Source of the DNA: Pristionchus mayeri
Taxonomy: Eukaryota; Nematoda; Chromadorea; Rhabditida; Neodiplogasteridae
Direction: 5' to 3'
Assembly (NCBI GenBank): GCA_036245805.1
Contig: BTRK01000004.1
Location: forward strand, 15,562,001 to 15,626,000
Length of the DNA: 64,000 nt
Both the position numbers and the translations under genes were made by a program. The notes below the pieces were generated by a model. That model had not been told where the DNA came from. It saw only the letters and a program-made list of their open reading frames with translations, and made no database searches. The stretch's first letter is position 1. The number at the start of each line of letters is the position of its first letter. Below are positions 35,179 through 47,640 of the stretch, piece after piece.

Positions 35179-36525
35179 CAGTCGCGCCGGAAAGTCACCG
35201 TACACTTTTTGAATTTGTTGTATCTTTTTGCCCAGGAAATGCATCATTCTGGCACTCAGGTATGATGTACCAAATCCATCGGAAATTATGATCATGGTAT
35301 TATGGTATGACGTCATACCATAGTTATTGCGTAGTGATGACGCAATCAATCTGCACTTTTTCAAAACGGCATTATTCTTACATAGATTTTTTCCTGTTCG
35401 CCATACTTTCTATGATTGGAGATATGTCCGAGGCCTACCCATAATAAATTTTTGAAGGTGCTGCTCGGTCGCACATTTGCGAAGCTGCAAAAACAGGACC
35501 TGAAATTCGGAACACGGCTTCTAGAGTGGCTAGAGACCCGTTCAAAGCATCAAAATGATCGGCATCATGAGTGCACATGATCCTGAGAATATGAATACGA
35601 TATCTCATAATTTTCCCTAAGGGCATGAAAAAATCACTTTTTAGAATGACCATTTTTTTGGACATCAATAATTTTACGGAAAAGTTTAGTAAAAATCTGA
35701 ATTTTATCTGATAATGTTCAAAATATATTGAAGAACTGAATTCCAACTTTTTAGAGCGTTTGGATGTCTTTCCAGCCCGCGGCGTGCGTTTTTCGGAGGT
35801 ATACGAGGGTCCCAAAACATACGAGGAACCCTGTTTACGCACTCTCGTCGTCTGCACTCTCTCGCCCATAGGGGTAAACAAGGTGTTTGCCGACCCTAGT
35901 ATACCTCCTAAAAGCGCACACCTCGGGTCGGAAAGATATCCAATCGCTCTACAAAGTTGGAATTCGGTTCTTCAATACATTTTAAACATTACCAGATAAA
36001 AATCAGATTTTTACTAAACTTTTCTGTACAGTTATGGATGTCCAAAAATGGTCATGCAAAAAAGTGATTTTATCATGCCCTGAGGGCAAATTATGAGATA
36101 TCGTATTCATATTCTCAGGATCATGTGTACTCATGATCGCAATCAATTGTATGCTTTGAACGGGTCTCTAGCTACTATAGAAGCAGAGTTCCGAATTTCA
36201 TATCCTGTTTTTGCAGCTTCGCTGCAGAAAATATGCGACCGAGCAGCACCTTCAAAAATTTATTCTGGGTAGGCCTCGGCCATATCTCCAATCATAGAAA
36301 GTATGGCGAACATGAAAAAATCTATGTAAGAATAATGCCGTTTTGAAAAAGTGACTTTTGATTGCGTCATCACTACGCAATAACTATGCGATGACGTCAT
36401 ACAATAATACCATGAAAATCTCCGATGGATTTGGTAAATCGTACCTGAGTGCCAGAATGATGCATTTCCTGGGCAAAAAGATACAACAAATTCAAAAAGT
36501 GTACGGTGACTTTCCGGCGCGACTG
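35179..36525. mobile_element. palindromic Tc1/mariner-type MITE, family P6, copy a
   Basis: 1,347 bp. The termini are CAGTCGCGCCGGAAAGTCAC and its complement, each bordered by TA (35,177-35,178 and 36,526-36,527). The arms meet near 35,852. The centre contains a short segment GTTTACGCACTCTCGTCGTC + TGCACTCTCTC flanked by CCTAGTATACCTCC-type repeats. No transposase frame. A second copy is at 43,920-45,252. Confidence 0.9.
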
Positions 36526-37198
36526 TAAATATAATTATTTTTTGAAACAATCGATAAATGTTAAGTTTATTCAGAATGGGATCATTTGCTATTGACGCAC
36601 TGTAGCAACTCGTGCCTGGCGATGGTATGAGAAAGGCTCCCGTTCGACACTTTCCGTTCTTATTATTTCGGAGTTATTATTGACTGTACCTACAGCGATC
36701 TCTAGTGCACTCTCAATAAAAGGTTTCCATTTAAAAATGTATTTATGTAAATACAACTCAGGAGTTATCTCAATAGATGCTAACTTTAATCTCTATCTAT
36801 TTCTGTTTTTGCTGGGCACTACGGTAAAATTTCCACTTTTTTTCGTTTCGAGTTCAAGGTCTTTCTAGCTTTTTCTCATCACATACATAACAAATATCCG
36901 AATCAACCGAGAAATCGCGGTGGAGCAGCGCTAGGCTTTCATTCAGTATCACGGAGCTTCCAGATTAAAGAAAATGTGAAAGTTATGAAGGCAAGTTTGA
37001 CCAGTATTCAATTTTGATCATTTTCCCAAAACATTATTATTCAAAGTTATTTATTGTAGTATATGTTTGCTATTACGGGCAAGCCTGCGCCCTTCTTTGT
37101 TGGAGCCTTCGCAACTTTCGCCTTCAAAATGTATCATCTTTGCCATATTATTTTTAATCCTTGCTAAAAATGGAAAAAAAACAGATAAAAATATTTAA
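36526..37198. other. no gene recognised
   Basis: AT-rich spacer between two fold-back elements. Only short frames, none recognised. Confidence 0.5.
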
Positions 37199-39050
37199 GA
37201 GTCGGTCCGCAAAAAAACGTAAGAACTAGCTGGGGGTCCCGGATGAGCTGTTTCCAATTATCACGGAAATCGAACCTGCATACCAAATACTGATCGCAGG
37301 CGGAGTACCTCTAGACCAACTTTCTGAAAAGTGGTCGTTCGGAAACTTTTTTCGACCAAAAAATTTTTGTCCGTTTTAATGGCCAATCTGGTGTATTTTT
37401 ACGTGAAAATGACGAATTTCATAGTGGCGAATTCTAGAAACGTCTTTTTTTGCCTCCAAAAGTGCAAAAAATCTCAAAAATCGGCCCCCGTGGTTTTTCA
37501 AAGTTTCTGAAAAAAATTCGTATAGAATGGAAAAACTTTTTCACTGCAGAATACTTTGCAGGTGGTAACACGTCTGGTATATAATTTTGAGCCAATTTTA
37601 GGAGCACGTTTTTTGGGAATTTCATCTCAAACTTGGTATACTTTTCATTTTTGGTCACCTCAACCCTGCAATTTTTTGAGATTTCAAGGCGAATCATTTC
37701 TAATCTTTACTGGATTGGTATTTCTACTCATAATATTTACATTTAAACCATCGGTCACTTTCTGGATTGCTTAACTTTTCAATTCATCCACTGAAACCGA
37801 TTACGCCTTTTTACTCGTTTTAATCCTCTGTTTTGGCAAGGTTATCTGAAAATCAGAAAGCTCAACTTCGGTGACTCTGTAAATACATGTGAAGTATGCG
37901 AATAGAAATGTGTTGGATTGGTTTTGGAACCATCAGCTCATCATTGTTGCTAGTTTCAGTACAATATGTGCTTAACTAATGTCAAAGTCGCATGAATCCG
38001 TATCGAAAGATGGCTCAAACATAATTTGTATGAGCTCTACTATAAAAATTCGGACTCTACGCATGGAAATACATCAGGAAACGTGTTTCAGAATGTAAAC
38101 ACTTGAAAAAATATTTACCATATTTTTCACCATGGGGGAGTATGAGGGTGATAAAGTCGAAATCACAGAATGATGCAAAAGCGACATATTATGATGTATT
38201 TCCATGCGTAGAGTCCGAATTTTTATAGTAGAGCTCATACAAATTATGTTTGAGCCATCTTTCGATACGAATTCATGTAACTTTGGCATTAGTTGAGCAC
38301 AAATTGGACTGAAACTGGCAAAAATGATGAGCTGATGGTTCCAATACCAATCCAACACTTTTCCATTCGCATATTTCACATGAACTTTCAGAGTAACCAA
38401 AGTTGAGCCTTCTAATTTTCCGATAACCTTGCCAAAACAGATGATTAAAACGAGTAAAAACGCGTAATCGGTTTCAGTGGATGAATTGAAAAGTTAAGCA
38501 ATCCAGAAAGTCACCGATGGTTTAAATGTGAATATTATGAGTAGAAATACCAATCCAGGAAAGATTAGAAATGATTCGCCTTGAAATCTCAAAAAAATTG
38601 CAGGGTTGAGGTGACCAAAAATGAAAAGTATTCCAAGTTTGAGATGAAATTCCCAAAAAACGTGCTCCTAAAATTGGCTCAAAATTATACACCAGACGTG
38701 TTGTGTTTCCATTCTATAGGAATTTTTTTCAGAAACTTTGAAAAACCACTAAAATGGGCCTATTTTTGCGGTTTTTTGCACTTTTGGAAGCAAAAAAAGA
38801 CGTTTCTAGAATTCGCCACTATGAAATTCGTAATTTTCATGTAAAAATACACCAGATTGGCTATTAAAACGGACAAAAATGTTTTGGTCGAAAAAAAGTT
38901 TATGGACGATCACTTTTCGGAAAGTTGGTCTAGAGCTGTCATACTCCGCCTGCGATCAGTATTTGGTATGCCTTATCGATTAACAACATATTTGGAATAA
39001 GTGCAAAAAACTCATCCGGCCAGTTCTTACGTTTTCTCGCGGACCGACTC
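37199..39050. mobile_element. palindromic MITE with TTAA target site, P8
   Basis: 1,852 bp. The termini are GAGTCGGTCCGC and GCGGACCGACTC, with TTAA immediately outside both ends (37,195-37,198 and 39,051-39,054). The arms are long (to about 38,072 and from about 38,195) around a loop of about 120 bp. A TTAA duplication is the mark of piggyBac and Kolobok superfamilies. A Kolobok-type transposase occurs 10 kb away in this window, but no shared termini could be shown. Confidence 0.88.
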
Positions 39051-39247
39051 TTAAAAAAAATCTTTGCTCACACGAGCCAAATTGATTCGCCGTCAAATGT
39101 CAGGCACGGTCCACGTGAGCATTCGCACCTCCGAGACATATCTTACGCCCTCTTCGACCTTGTCCTCGCATGGTGAGTTTCAGTGTCGATAAATAGGCAC
39201 TAGCTTTCATGCCACCTTTGATACATCAAATGTGGCATCATGAAATA

Positions 39248-39773
39248 TTAGGTTGATGCATAATTTTCGATACGTTTTCTAGTTTTCGAGCCATAATTTG
39301 CTTCAGCGTTGAGCTATTCTCTCTTGCATTTTTGTATGATATTAGCGTATGCGTGATATTCATAGCGCACTTATGAACATACATTCTCAACCAGTATTTT
39401 ACAGTATTCGCACTGTAGGCGAAATTAGTAGTGTTGTCCCCACAACTATTCTGATAGAAGCGAACGATCTGATTTCAAGTGTTCTATGGAAGCGTACGCC
39501 CGCATTCACTACCGACACAAAAGAACGGAAATTGCAATCCACCTGTTTAATTTTAATGGACGCTTGAGCAGAGTACCCCAAATACCGGAAATTTGCCACT
39601 TTTTAGGAAATACTGTTTTTCTATTGAACCAATTGAGATCGATTCAATATGAACTTATGCTTGTAGTGCGTCAATAGTGTCCCAAATAATGCCAGAGTAT
39701 TATCAAACTCAGGCAAACAATTCTCGAGAACTCTTCAAAAATACCTTGTATCGAAAATTATGCATCAACCTAA
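39248..39773. mobile_element. mariner-like MITE, P9
   Basis: 526 bp. Termini of about 26 bp begin TTAGGTTGATGCATAATTTT and are mirrored at the right end. TA is found outside both (39,246-39,247 and 39,774-39,775). The interior is not palindromic and shows no transposase motif. Confidence 0.8.
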
Positions 39774-39797
39774 TAGTTCTCATCCTACCTAATTCCC

Positions 39798-39890
39798 GAT
39801 AAACGGACCTCGGCCTCTTTCTTTCGAATGCTCATCAGACCGCTAGACCGGTCTAATGAGTCAGTGAAATGAAGAGAAGAATGACTCGTT
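39798..39890. repeat. short hairpin element, family S, copy 4 (divergent)
   Basis: Runs from CCCGATAAACGGACCTCGG to GTGAAATGAAGAGAAGAATG, with the inner palindrome CATCAGACCG / CGGTCTAATG. The right arm GTGAAATGAAGAGA and the AGACCG core match the other S copies. The left arm has drifted. Confidence 0.45.
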
Positions 39891-41643
39891 CATCGACCTA
39901 TTATGATGCGTGAAAAATGGTGCAAACTTCAGTTACGCTATCCACCATATCACACTGGCAATAACAAGCAATAGCGTGATATACGGTGCCTTCCGTGGAA
40001 TCTCCATTATTCGGCGATTTAATTTCGGACTGTCCTTAAAGAATGAAAACACGAACGGAACGGTTAGATGGTTTTACATTGTTTGTGTAAATGAAATGTG
40101 TTCAGCAAGTCAGCTCAGCGAATACCAACGAAATCAACGAGCATGTGACGAATACTTATTTCATTCAGCTCAATGGCTCATGGAGACGATAATTAATCAT
40201 AAATTATGGAATTTGTGCATTGGAAACGAATCCAGATGTATTCGAATACATTATATGTGTTACTTAGTTTCCATTCAGGGCAATCGAAAAATCCAGAAGG
40301 TGTATAGTGGAAAACACTTTTTTTCACGAGAAAACGTAGCTTCTGAGATGAGTTCACGGATTGTTTGTAAATCCTCCCACTAATTCACTGGTGATTAGGG
40401 TGCGGGGATGAAGAGCGATTTCACGATTTTTTCGAAATATTTGAGCGGTCGTATCGCAAAAAACGAGTCGAACAACTATATGAAGAGCTCATTCCAGCAA
40501 ACTAAATCTATTTAGGATCTGTTTTCTCTTTTTAAACTGTCAAAAATATCCACACGTTTCCGTGATATTAACAACTCAGCATGAAGAGTGTGCGGTTGTA
40601 TTCATAATAAATAAATACTGATTTGTTGTAACCACGGTAATAACAATAACATAACAAACAAATACCAGCAAATTTCGAACACTGAAGTTATTCAATTAAA
40701 TATTACTCAGCGCTTAATCTAAAACATTAAACATATCACGGTCTATGCTCATCGAATACTACACATACATATACACAATCTAGACAAATCCGATTGTTCC
40801 ATTTTGTCAAGAATCTTCAGAAATATGTATATACGCCGTCTGACAGTCGAATGTCCGACGTTTGGTCAGTCGCATGTCCAATTCAACTGATCGACCGTAT
40901 TACAATAGGATTATTGCTAGTATTTGTCATTGTTTTCGTATACACTCGATCTCCTTCCGAAAGTTCATGCATATAAGGCCGATCGGGATCACTAGGGATC
41001 ACATCGAGGAATCTCCATTTTTCGTCTAGGTCATGTCGGTCATTGTAATTTGGCAGTATTAGCACATTATCAGTCCCAATATATTGATTTTTTGCATTAA
41101 ATTAACATTATTGAGAAGAACTTGCAGAGAAGCTACCGTAATGCCGACAATGTCGTGTGTGAGAGGCTGGTTTGCCAAGATCAAACAATTGTTCTCCCGG
41201 AAAGCAGGACAGAATGAGCTGATGAGGCTCATTTGCTTGAGGTAATCGAAAATATAAGATTTTTGCTAGACCAAATATAGATAAAAATATCGTTTTAGGT
41301 AAATATACACATAATATGCTTAGATGGCCGCATTCGAATCGGCCGGTGTAACAGTCAAGCAAGCACATCTTATGCTGATCATCCTTACAGAACACGCCCG
41401 GCTCGTCTGCTGTTTCTTACAAGCATATGCTGATTAATGCGATCACAAATGCGGAAATGTTCGGCGTATTCGAGCTCTATCCATATTACTCTCCTTACTT
41501 CTGATAATTCTCTCGTATTTTGTTATAAAGGTTACTAAAATATTTTGCAATGCACTTTTTTCGCTAGCAGAAGAGTGAAATAAATGCAATAATATAGATA
41601 CCATACGAAGTAAACGATTTTTTTACGATTTTAACACATTTAT
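39891..41643. other. no firm gene; one plausible exon
   Basis: At about 41,131-41,243 (plus), between an acceptor TTGCAG and a donor GTAATC, a frame begins MPTMSCVRGWFAKIKQLFS and ends LMRLICL. The next exon could not be joined in phase. A 157-codon frame at 39,910-40,383 has no recognised family. Confidence 0.3.
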
Positions 41644-43500
41644 CTAGAGGTCATTAGATTCTCGGGAGATAAGGCGAGAGCTCTGATGTGTGTTCCAGTT
41701 AGAGCTTCGTGCTTGATTGAGAAAATTTAGGCCTGTTGCTTTGCGGAAAGAGTCGCTCCATCTCGTGATTGGGCGGCCGCGTCTCCTCTTTCTCCGCGGA
41801 ATCCATTCGATCACAGATCGGCTCCACTTCCGGCAATCATCATTCGCGATCTTATGCAACCAAAACCATTTCCTTTTCTGAACAGTGCGAACGTCCTGAA
41901 CTCTAGTTGAATCTCGCAACCGCTCATTAGAGACATGATCGAGCACAATACAGCCAACCATCCAACATTCCATTTTTCTTTGAGCCACCGATAATCGATT
42001 CATTTGTGCTTTGGTCAGAGCCCAACATTCACAACCGTAAACCACAGCGGGAAGTATGCAGCCGTTGAAAAGCCGACGTGTATGTGCCATTGGAATACCC
42101 TTGTTGATAAGAAAAGTGCGGTGTTTGTGGAAAGCACCAAAACCAGCTTGAATGCGTCGGGTGATTTCACAGTCATCGTTTCCGCTGACTGCGATTGCGC
42201 TTCCCAAGTAGACCACCTTATCTTGCAATTTTACTACTTTTCCTCCTATTCTTACATCCCTTTGATCAGGCTTCATTCCGACAGTTTTATCGCCTCATTC
42301 CGACGAACTCATTCCGACAGTTTTATCGCCATTGAGACCCAATCCCACTGTAGCAAGTACACGCTCTAATTCCCTTCCCATCGTCTGAATCTGTCGTTCA
42401 TCGTGAGAAATGAGAACGGCATCATCAGCAAAAAGAATATGGGACGGAAACCAACCATTGATACTTACTCCCTTATTTGCCCAATTTAGCCGACGGAATG
42501 CCATATCTAGAACCGCAGTGAATAGCCTGGGTGACAAACAATCACCTTGTCGCACACACCTTCCCACCTTTATGTTGACCTCCTTGCCATTAACCACCAC
42601 CACATTTCTACTTTCCTGGGAAAGGCTTGCGAGGAAAGAAACGAATTCCGAGGGAATCCCTTCTAACTCTATCGCCTTGAACACCGCTTCTGTGTATACA
42701 CTGTCAAAGGCCTTCGAAATGTCTACAAAAAGCAGATAGATCGGCAGCCTATAGTCGACACAGTGAGCAATGACAGACTTTAGAGTGTGGATAGCGTCAA
42801 CTGTGGAATGACCACGTCTGAATCCCATTGTTTCCCAGCTTCTATTTCCATCCAGTACCGATCCATACCTCTTGTTGAGCAGCCCAGTTAGCGCTTTCTG
42901 CAAAACAGGAAGCAGACTAATAGGTCTGTAGTTTTTTTGTAAGAGTTCGATCCCCAGATTTTTTTGGTAGAAGAATTGTGCGAGAATCCCCAAATCCCAG
43001 AGGAATAGAACCCAAAATGATGTTGTTAAAGAGATTGGTGGGAGTGGGAACTAACTGATCTACCCCCACTCGGAGCATTTCACCTGTGATACCATCCCTT
43101 CCCGGAGCTTTGCCTGATTTGAAATACCGAAGTATTTGAACGACTTCGGCTTCTACGATGGGAACGAAAGGATCCCTTGTTATCTCCTCGCGGTATCCAA
43201 CCCCTCCATCCCCACTATAGAGAGCATTGTAGAAAGATTGGAATGCCTCCTCTATGCCCGTTTGAGTGAAGACTAATTTCCCATTACCGTCCCTAATGCT
43301 TGAAATTCTATCCCTCCCAATTGCTAAATTTCTAGTTGCCCTTTTGTAACTTTTCCCAAGCGCAATGGCCTAGTCTACGTAGGAAAGGAGGGCTTTATCC
43401 CGGTCGTTTTTAAACGACTCCCTAAGCGCCCTGTTGATAAGTAACCATTCCACTCGAGGAGGAAGGTGGGAAATTTGTGTCTGAAAAAAGCCGGTCGATC
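41644..43500 (-). pseudogene. RTE-like non-LTR retrotransposon, 5'-truncated and frameshifted
   Basis: The minus-strand reading starts near 43,500 with a linker typical of the region before the RT domain (LINRALRESFKNDRDKALL). The RT domain then shows PGRDGI, a palm motif A FVDISKAFDSV, motif B RQGDCLSPRLF and motif C FADDAVL. The C-terminal region has VVYGCECWALTK, an RRKRRRGRPITRW box and a stop at 41,644. Breaks: an in-frame stop near 43,375, a frameshift near 42,960 just before YRPISLLPVLQKA, and a direct duplication of GCGATAAAACTGTCGGAATG at 42,280-42,330 that breaks the frame. No endonuclease domain is left, as is usual for 5'-truncated copies. The clade call rests on motif style and C-terminal shape; a related clade is possible. 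Confidence 0.8.
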
Positions 43501-43919
43501 GCGCGCGTTCGGACACAAATGAGTCAAATGAGAATAATGGACTTTGTCACTTCGGGGCCCGATTAAAAGCTTCAACGAATGAATTTCTGCGAATAAAGCA
43601 ATAATATCAGAATGACCTGATCAGGTCACAAAGGAAAATTACCTGATCAGGTAAAAGAAATTTCAATTATAATACCTGTTCAGGTAATTCCGCCCGATCA
43701 TTTTTACCTGATCAGGTCAAATTACCTGAAAATGGAAACCCAACGGCACAATTGTGTCCGAACGAAGAAAACTATCAATATTTAGGACACAACTGTGCCC
43801 GAAAATATTGAAGAAAATCTAAAGAAGGAAAAAAAATAAAAAAAATAGAAATATGTTTTATGTTGTTTCGGACACAGTTCTGTCTGAGCCACAACTGTGT
43901 CTGAATTTTCCGACACATA
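43501..43919. repeat. cluster of ACCTGATCAGGT palindromes
   Basis: The 12-bp palindrome ACCTGATCAGGT or close variants (GACCTGATCAGGTC, ACCTGTTCAGGT) occurs four times within 43,613-43,725, followed by several CGGACACAA / ACTGTGTC words (43,745-43,905) that continue on the far side of the next element (45,255-45,290). It looks like an older repeat into which P6b was inserted. Confidence 0.6.
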
Positions 43920-45252
43920 CAGTCGCGCCAGAAAGTCACCGTACACTTTTTGAATTTGTTGTATCTTTTTGTCCAGGAAATGCATCATTCTGGCACTGAG
44001 GTATGATGTACCAAATCCATCGGAGATTATGATCATGGTATTATGGTATGACGTCATCGCATAGTTATTGCGTAGTGATGACGCAATCAAACGGCACTTT
44101 TTCAAAACGGCATTATTCTTACATAGATTTTGTCCTGTTCGCCATACTTTCTATGATTGGAGATATGACCGAGGCCTACCCAGAATAAATTTTTGAAGGT
44201 GCTGCTCGGTCGCTCATTTGCTGCAGCGAAGCTGCAAAAAAAGGACCTGAAATTCGGAACTCGGCTTCTAGATTGGCTAGAGACCCGTTCAAAGCATCAA
44301 AATGATCGCCATCATGAGTACACATGATCCTGAGAATATGACGATATCTCATAATTTGCCCTAAGGGCATGAAAAAATCACTTTTTTGAATGACCATTTT
44401 TTGGACATCCATAACTTTACGGAAAAGTATAGTAAAAATATGATTTTTAATGTTCAAAATGTATTGAAGAACCGAATTCCAACTTTTTAGAGCGATTGAT
44501 TATCTCTCCGACCCGCGGTGTGCGTTTTTAGGAGGTATACTAGGGTCGAGAAATACCCTGTTTACCCCTATGGGCGAGAGAGTGCAGACGACGAGAGTGC
44601 GTAAACAGGGTTTTTCCGTCCCTAGTATACCTCCGAAAAACGCACGCCGCGGGCTGGAAAGACATCCAAACGCTCTAAAAAGTTGGAATTAAGTTGGAAA
44701 TACATTTTGATCATTACCAGATAAAATTCAGATTTTTACTAAACTTTTCCGTAAAATTATTGATGTCCAAAAATGGTCATTCAAAAAAGTGATTTTTCAT
44801 GCCCTGAGGGTAAATTATGAGTTATCGTATTCATATTCTCAGGATCATGTGTACTCATGATGGCAATCAATTTTATGTTTTGAACGGGTCTCTAGCTACT
44901 ATAGAAGCAGAGTTCCGAATTTCATATCCTCTTTTTGCAGCTTCGCTGTAGAAACTGTGCGACCGAGCAGCACCTTCAAAAATTTATTCTGGGTAGGCCT
45001 CGGTCATATCTCCAATCATAGAAGTATGGCGAACAGGAAAAAATCTATGTAAGAATAATGCCGTTTTGAAAAAGTGCAGATTGATTGCGTCATCACTACG
45101 CAATAACTATGGTATGACTTCATACCATAATACCATGATCATAATCTCCGATGGATTTGGTACATCATACCTGAGTGCCAGAATGATGCATTTCCTGGGC
45201 AAAAAAGATACAACAAATTCAAAAAGTGTACGGTAACTTTCCGGCGCGACTG
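43920..45252. mobile_element. palindromic Tc1/mariner-type MITE, family P6, copy b
   Basis: 1,333 bp with the same termini as the copy at 35,179 (CAGTCGCGCCAGAAAGTCAC), TA on both sides and the same central CTCTC-rich core (44,565-44,615). The arms match throughout. Confidence 0.9.
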
Positions 45253-45367
45253 TATATGTCTGAGACACACGTTTGGACACAAATTGCCAACCCTATAAGT
45301 AAGCGAGACCGATTATTAATCGTCGACTATACGATCTATAGACTATAGTATAGATGTTGTATGAATA

Positions 45368-46818
45368 CCGTTGCGGACAAAAGTTTTGCACCAAATTTCA
45401 AATGATCTTAACTTCTTTCAAAATTGAGTTAAAGACTTACGGTTTGGAGCATTCGAGAGATACACCCCAGGATATTATCGGCATATGGATGATGTGCTGA
45501 AACCTAAATGTCGCGCGTTACAACATTTATTTTCCAGGAGTTCTTTCGATTTGATTGTTTTAAACCTCAGCCGAACTGAGCTGGGAAGTCCAATTCATGT
45601 TGATGGGAGTACCTTCCCCGATGATGCGAATCCACTATGAAGCGGGTTGGTGCTTCTCGATGAGAATCGGTATATCGATTTTCCGAGACCTCACAAATTT
45701 AGTATTTTGGCTATATTTTGGGAACAAATTGAGCTAAAGGGTCAAAATTTCACAGGTTTCATACTGTCGTGTAGGAGCAACAACGTGCCAAGTTTTATAG
45801 CGAACGGACTGAAAATTGCAAAAATCGAAAAAATTTGTTCACCAATTTTCAGTCACATAAAACCACCCAATCGGGTTCAGCGAAAAATCTGATTTCTAGT
45901 TACTTTATGCAGAAACTATTATAGAGCTACTGTGCGATATTTCGAGATTAGGCAATTCTTTATACCCATTTTACATGCGAATACTCGGGGAGGGTCAGCG
46001 GGGAAGGAACAATTTCATGAGGTTTGAGTAAAAATAGAGCATTGCCAGATTTGCACTAAACCAACACGGTAGCATATTTAAACCAACTTATGAACATTTA
46101 TCGTTGAATTGGGATCATTTGGCTTGAAATGTTCGTGATCAGATAATGCGATTGTTGAGTCCGACTACTTCTGAACAGCCGCTCCACTCTGACCCTCGCA
46201 GAGTATTCACATGCAAAATGGGTTTTAAAAATAGCCTAATCTCGCAATTTCGCACAGTAGTTCTCTAATAGTTTCTGCATAAAGTGACAAGAAATCAGAT
46301 TTTTCGCTGAACCCGATTGGGCGGTTTCATGTGGCTGAAAATTGGTGAACACAATTTTTCGATTTTTGCAATTTTCAGTCCGTTCGCTATAAAACTTGGT
46401 ACATTGTTGCTCCTACACGACAGTATGAAACCTGCGAAATTTTGACCCTTTAGCTCAATTTGTTCCCAAAATATAGCCAAAAAACTAAATTTGTGAGGTC
46501 TCGGAAAATCGATATACCGGTTTTCATCTAGAAGCACCAAACCCGCTTTATAGTGGATTCGCATCATCGGGAAAGGTACTCACATCAACATGAATTGGAC
46601 TTCCCAGCTCAGTTCGGCTGAGGTTTAAAACAATCAAATCGAAAGAACTCCTGGAAAATAAATGTTGTAACGCGCGACATTTAGGTTTCAGCACATCATC
46701 CATATGCCGATAATATCCTGGGGTGTATCTCTCGAATGCTCCAAACCGTTAGTTTTTAACTCAATTTTGAAAGAAGTTATGATCATTTGAAATTTGGTGC
46801 AACTTTTGTCTGCAACTG
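45368..46818. mobile_element. palindromic Tc1/mariner-type MITE, family P7 (complete copy)
   Basis: 1,451 bp. The termini are C(A/C)GTTGC(A/G)GACAAAAG with TA outside both (45,366-45,367 and 46,819-46,820). The arms meet around 46,093. Half of this element is repeated at 61,994-62,528 and again in the tandem array beyond. The mirrored open frames (LVLLDENRYIDFPRPHKF) result from the palindrome. Confidence 0.88.
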
Positions 46819-47592
46819 TATGTGTAGTCTCGTAAAAAATCATTCGGTCAACATTGAATTATTTTTATGTTTTAACGATTTGAGGTCGATAAAGTACTGC
46901 AATATTATTGGTTTTGACGCATATACAGGAAAGAGCCTTGCAAAACGTTTGGATACATGAGGAGGAGGTGTGGTAGTATATTCATAACTTGAAATAATAT
47001 ATTTTTGCTCACTATGTCATGATGGATTTTCATACAAAATATCAATGAATCAATGTCCAGACTGTGATCGTTCTTTAAAATTATACTGACCAAACGGCGG
47101 CAAATAATTTCAATCCGATTGTCGTTCGATGTTTTGTATGCTCATCATTTGATTCCTCCATCAGACCAACGATAGTGTAAAACATCCTAAAAGTCTAGAA
47201 TGAGTTTTCCACGTAATGTGGCAATGCCCACTCTAGCGCACATCATAGATGATATGTCCTTCTGTTATATTTGATTAGCTTCAGCGGAATTTCTGCCAAC
47301 ACATTACGCCATTCGTCGACAAAGAATTTAAACTAATTTACCAATCCCAATGAAAATAAGTTAGCTTTGTGGATCAAAGTGTGAAGGTATTATTCATAAT
47401 CTATATAAATTTTGTAAAGCTTACATTTAGTGGTTGTAGAAGATCGCTCTCTATTTGCTATTTACTGCACGTTCATTCCGCTCTCTCACTCAGATACAGA
47501 GTGCACTTCGAATGTTTCATCTTTTTTCGTTTCAATACATCTTTACAATTTATCTAAGTTTTTATCTTCATCATTTCCAAATTTCTCTCGCA

Positions 47593-47640
47593 CTCTATGT
47601 TTAATTGTATTCCCTAAAGGGAATACAATTAAACCTAGAG
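47593..47640. repeat. perfect short palindrome upstream of the transposase
   Basis: TTTAATTGTATTCCCT and its exact complement, separated by AA (47,600-47,633), extended by CTCTA(T/G)G on both sides. It is present again at 61,187-61,227 in the right arm. It could be a hairpin or cruciform, or a footprint of an element end. Confidence 0.75.

Noticed and set aside
39910..40383. 157-codon open frame on the plus strand
   Set aside because: No recognisable domain, biased Asn/Ser/Ile content typical of AT-rich spacer, and no splice partners; kept only as a note in the surrounding spacer entry.
42004..42739. Plus-strand open frames across the retrotransposon
   Set aside because: They are antisense to the reverse transcriptase and C-terminal region, whose motifs are clear on the minus strand.
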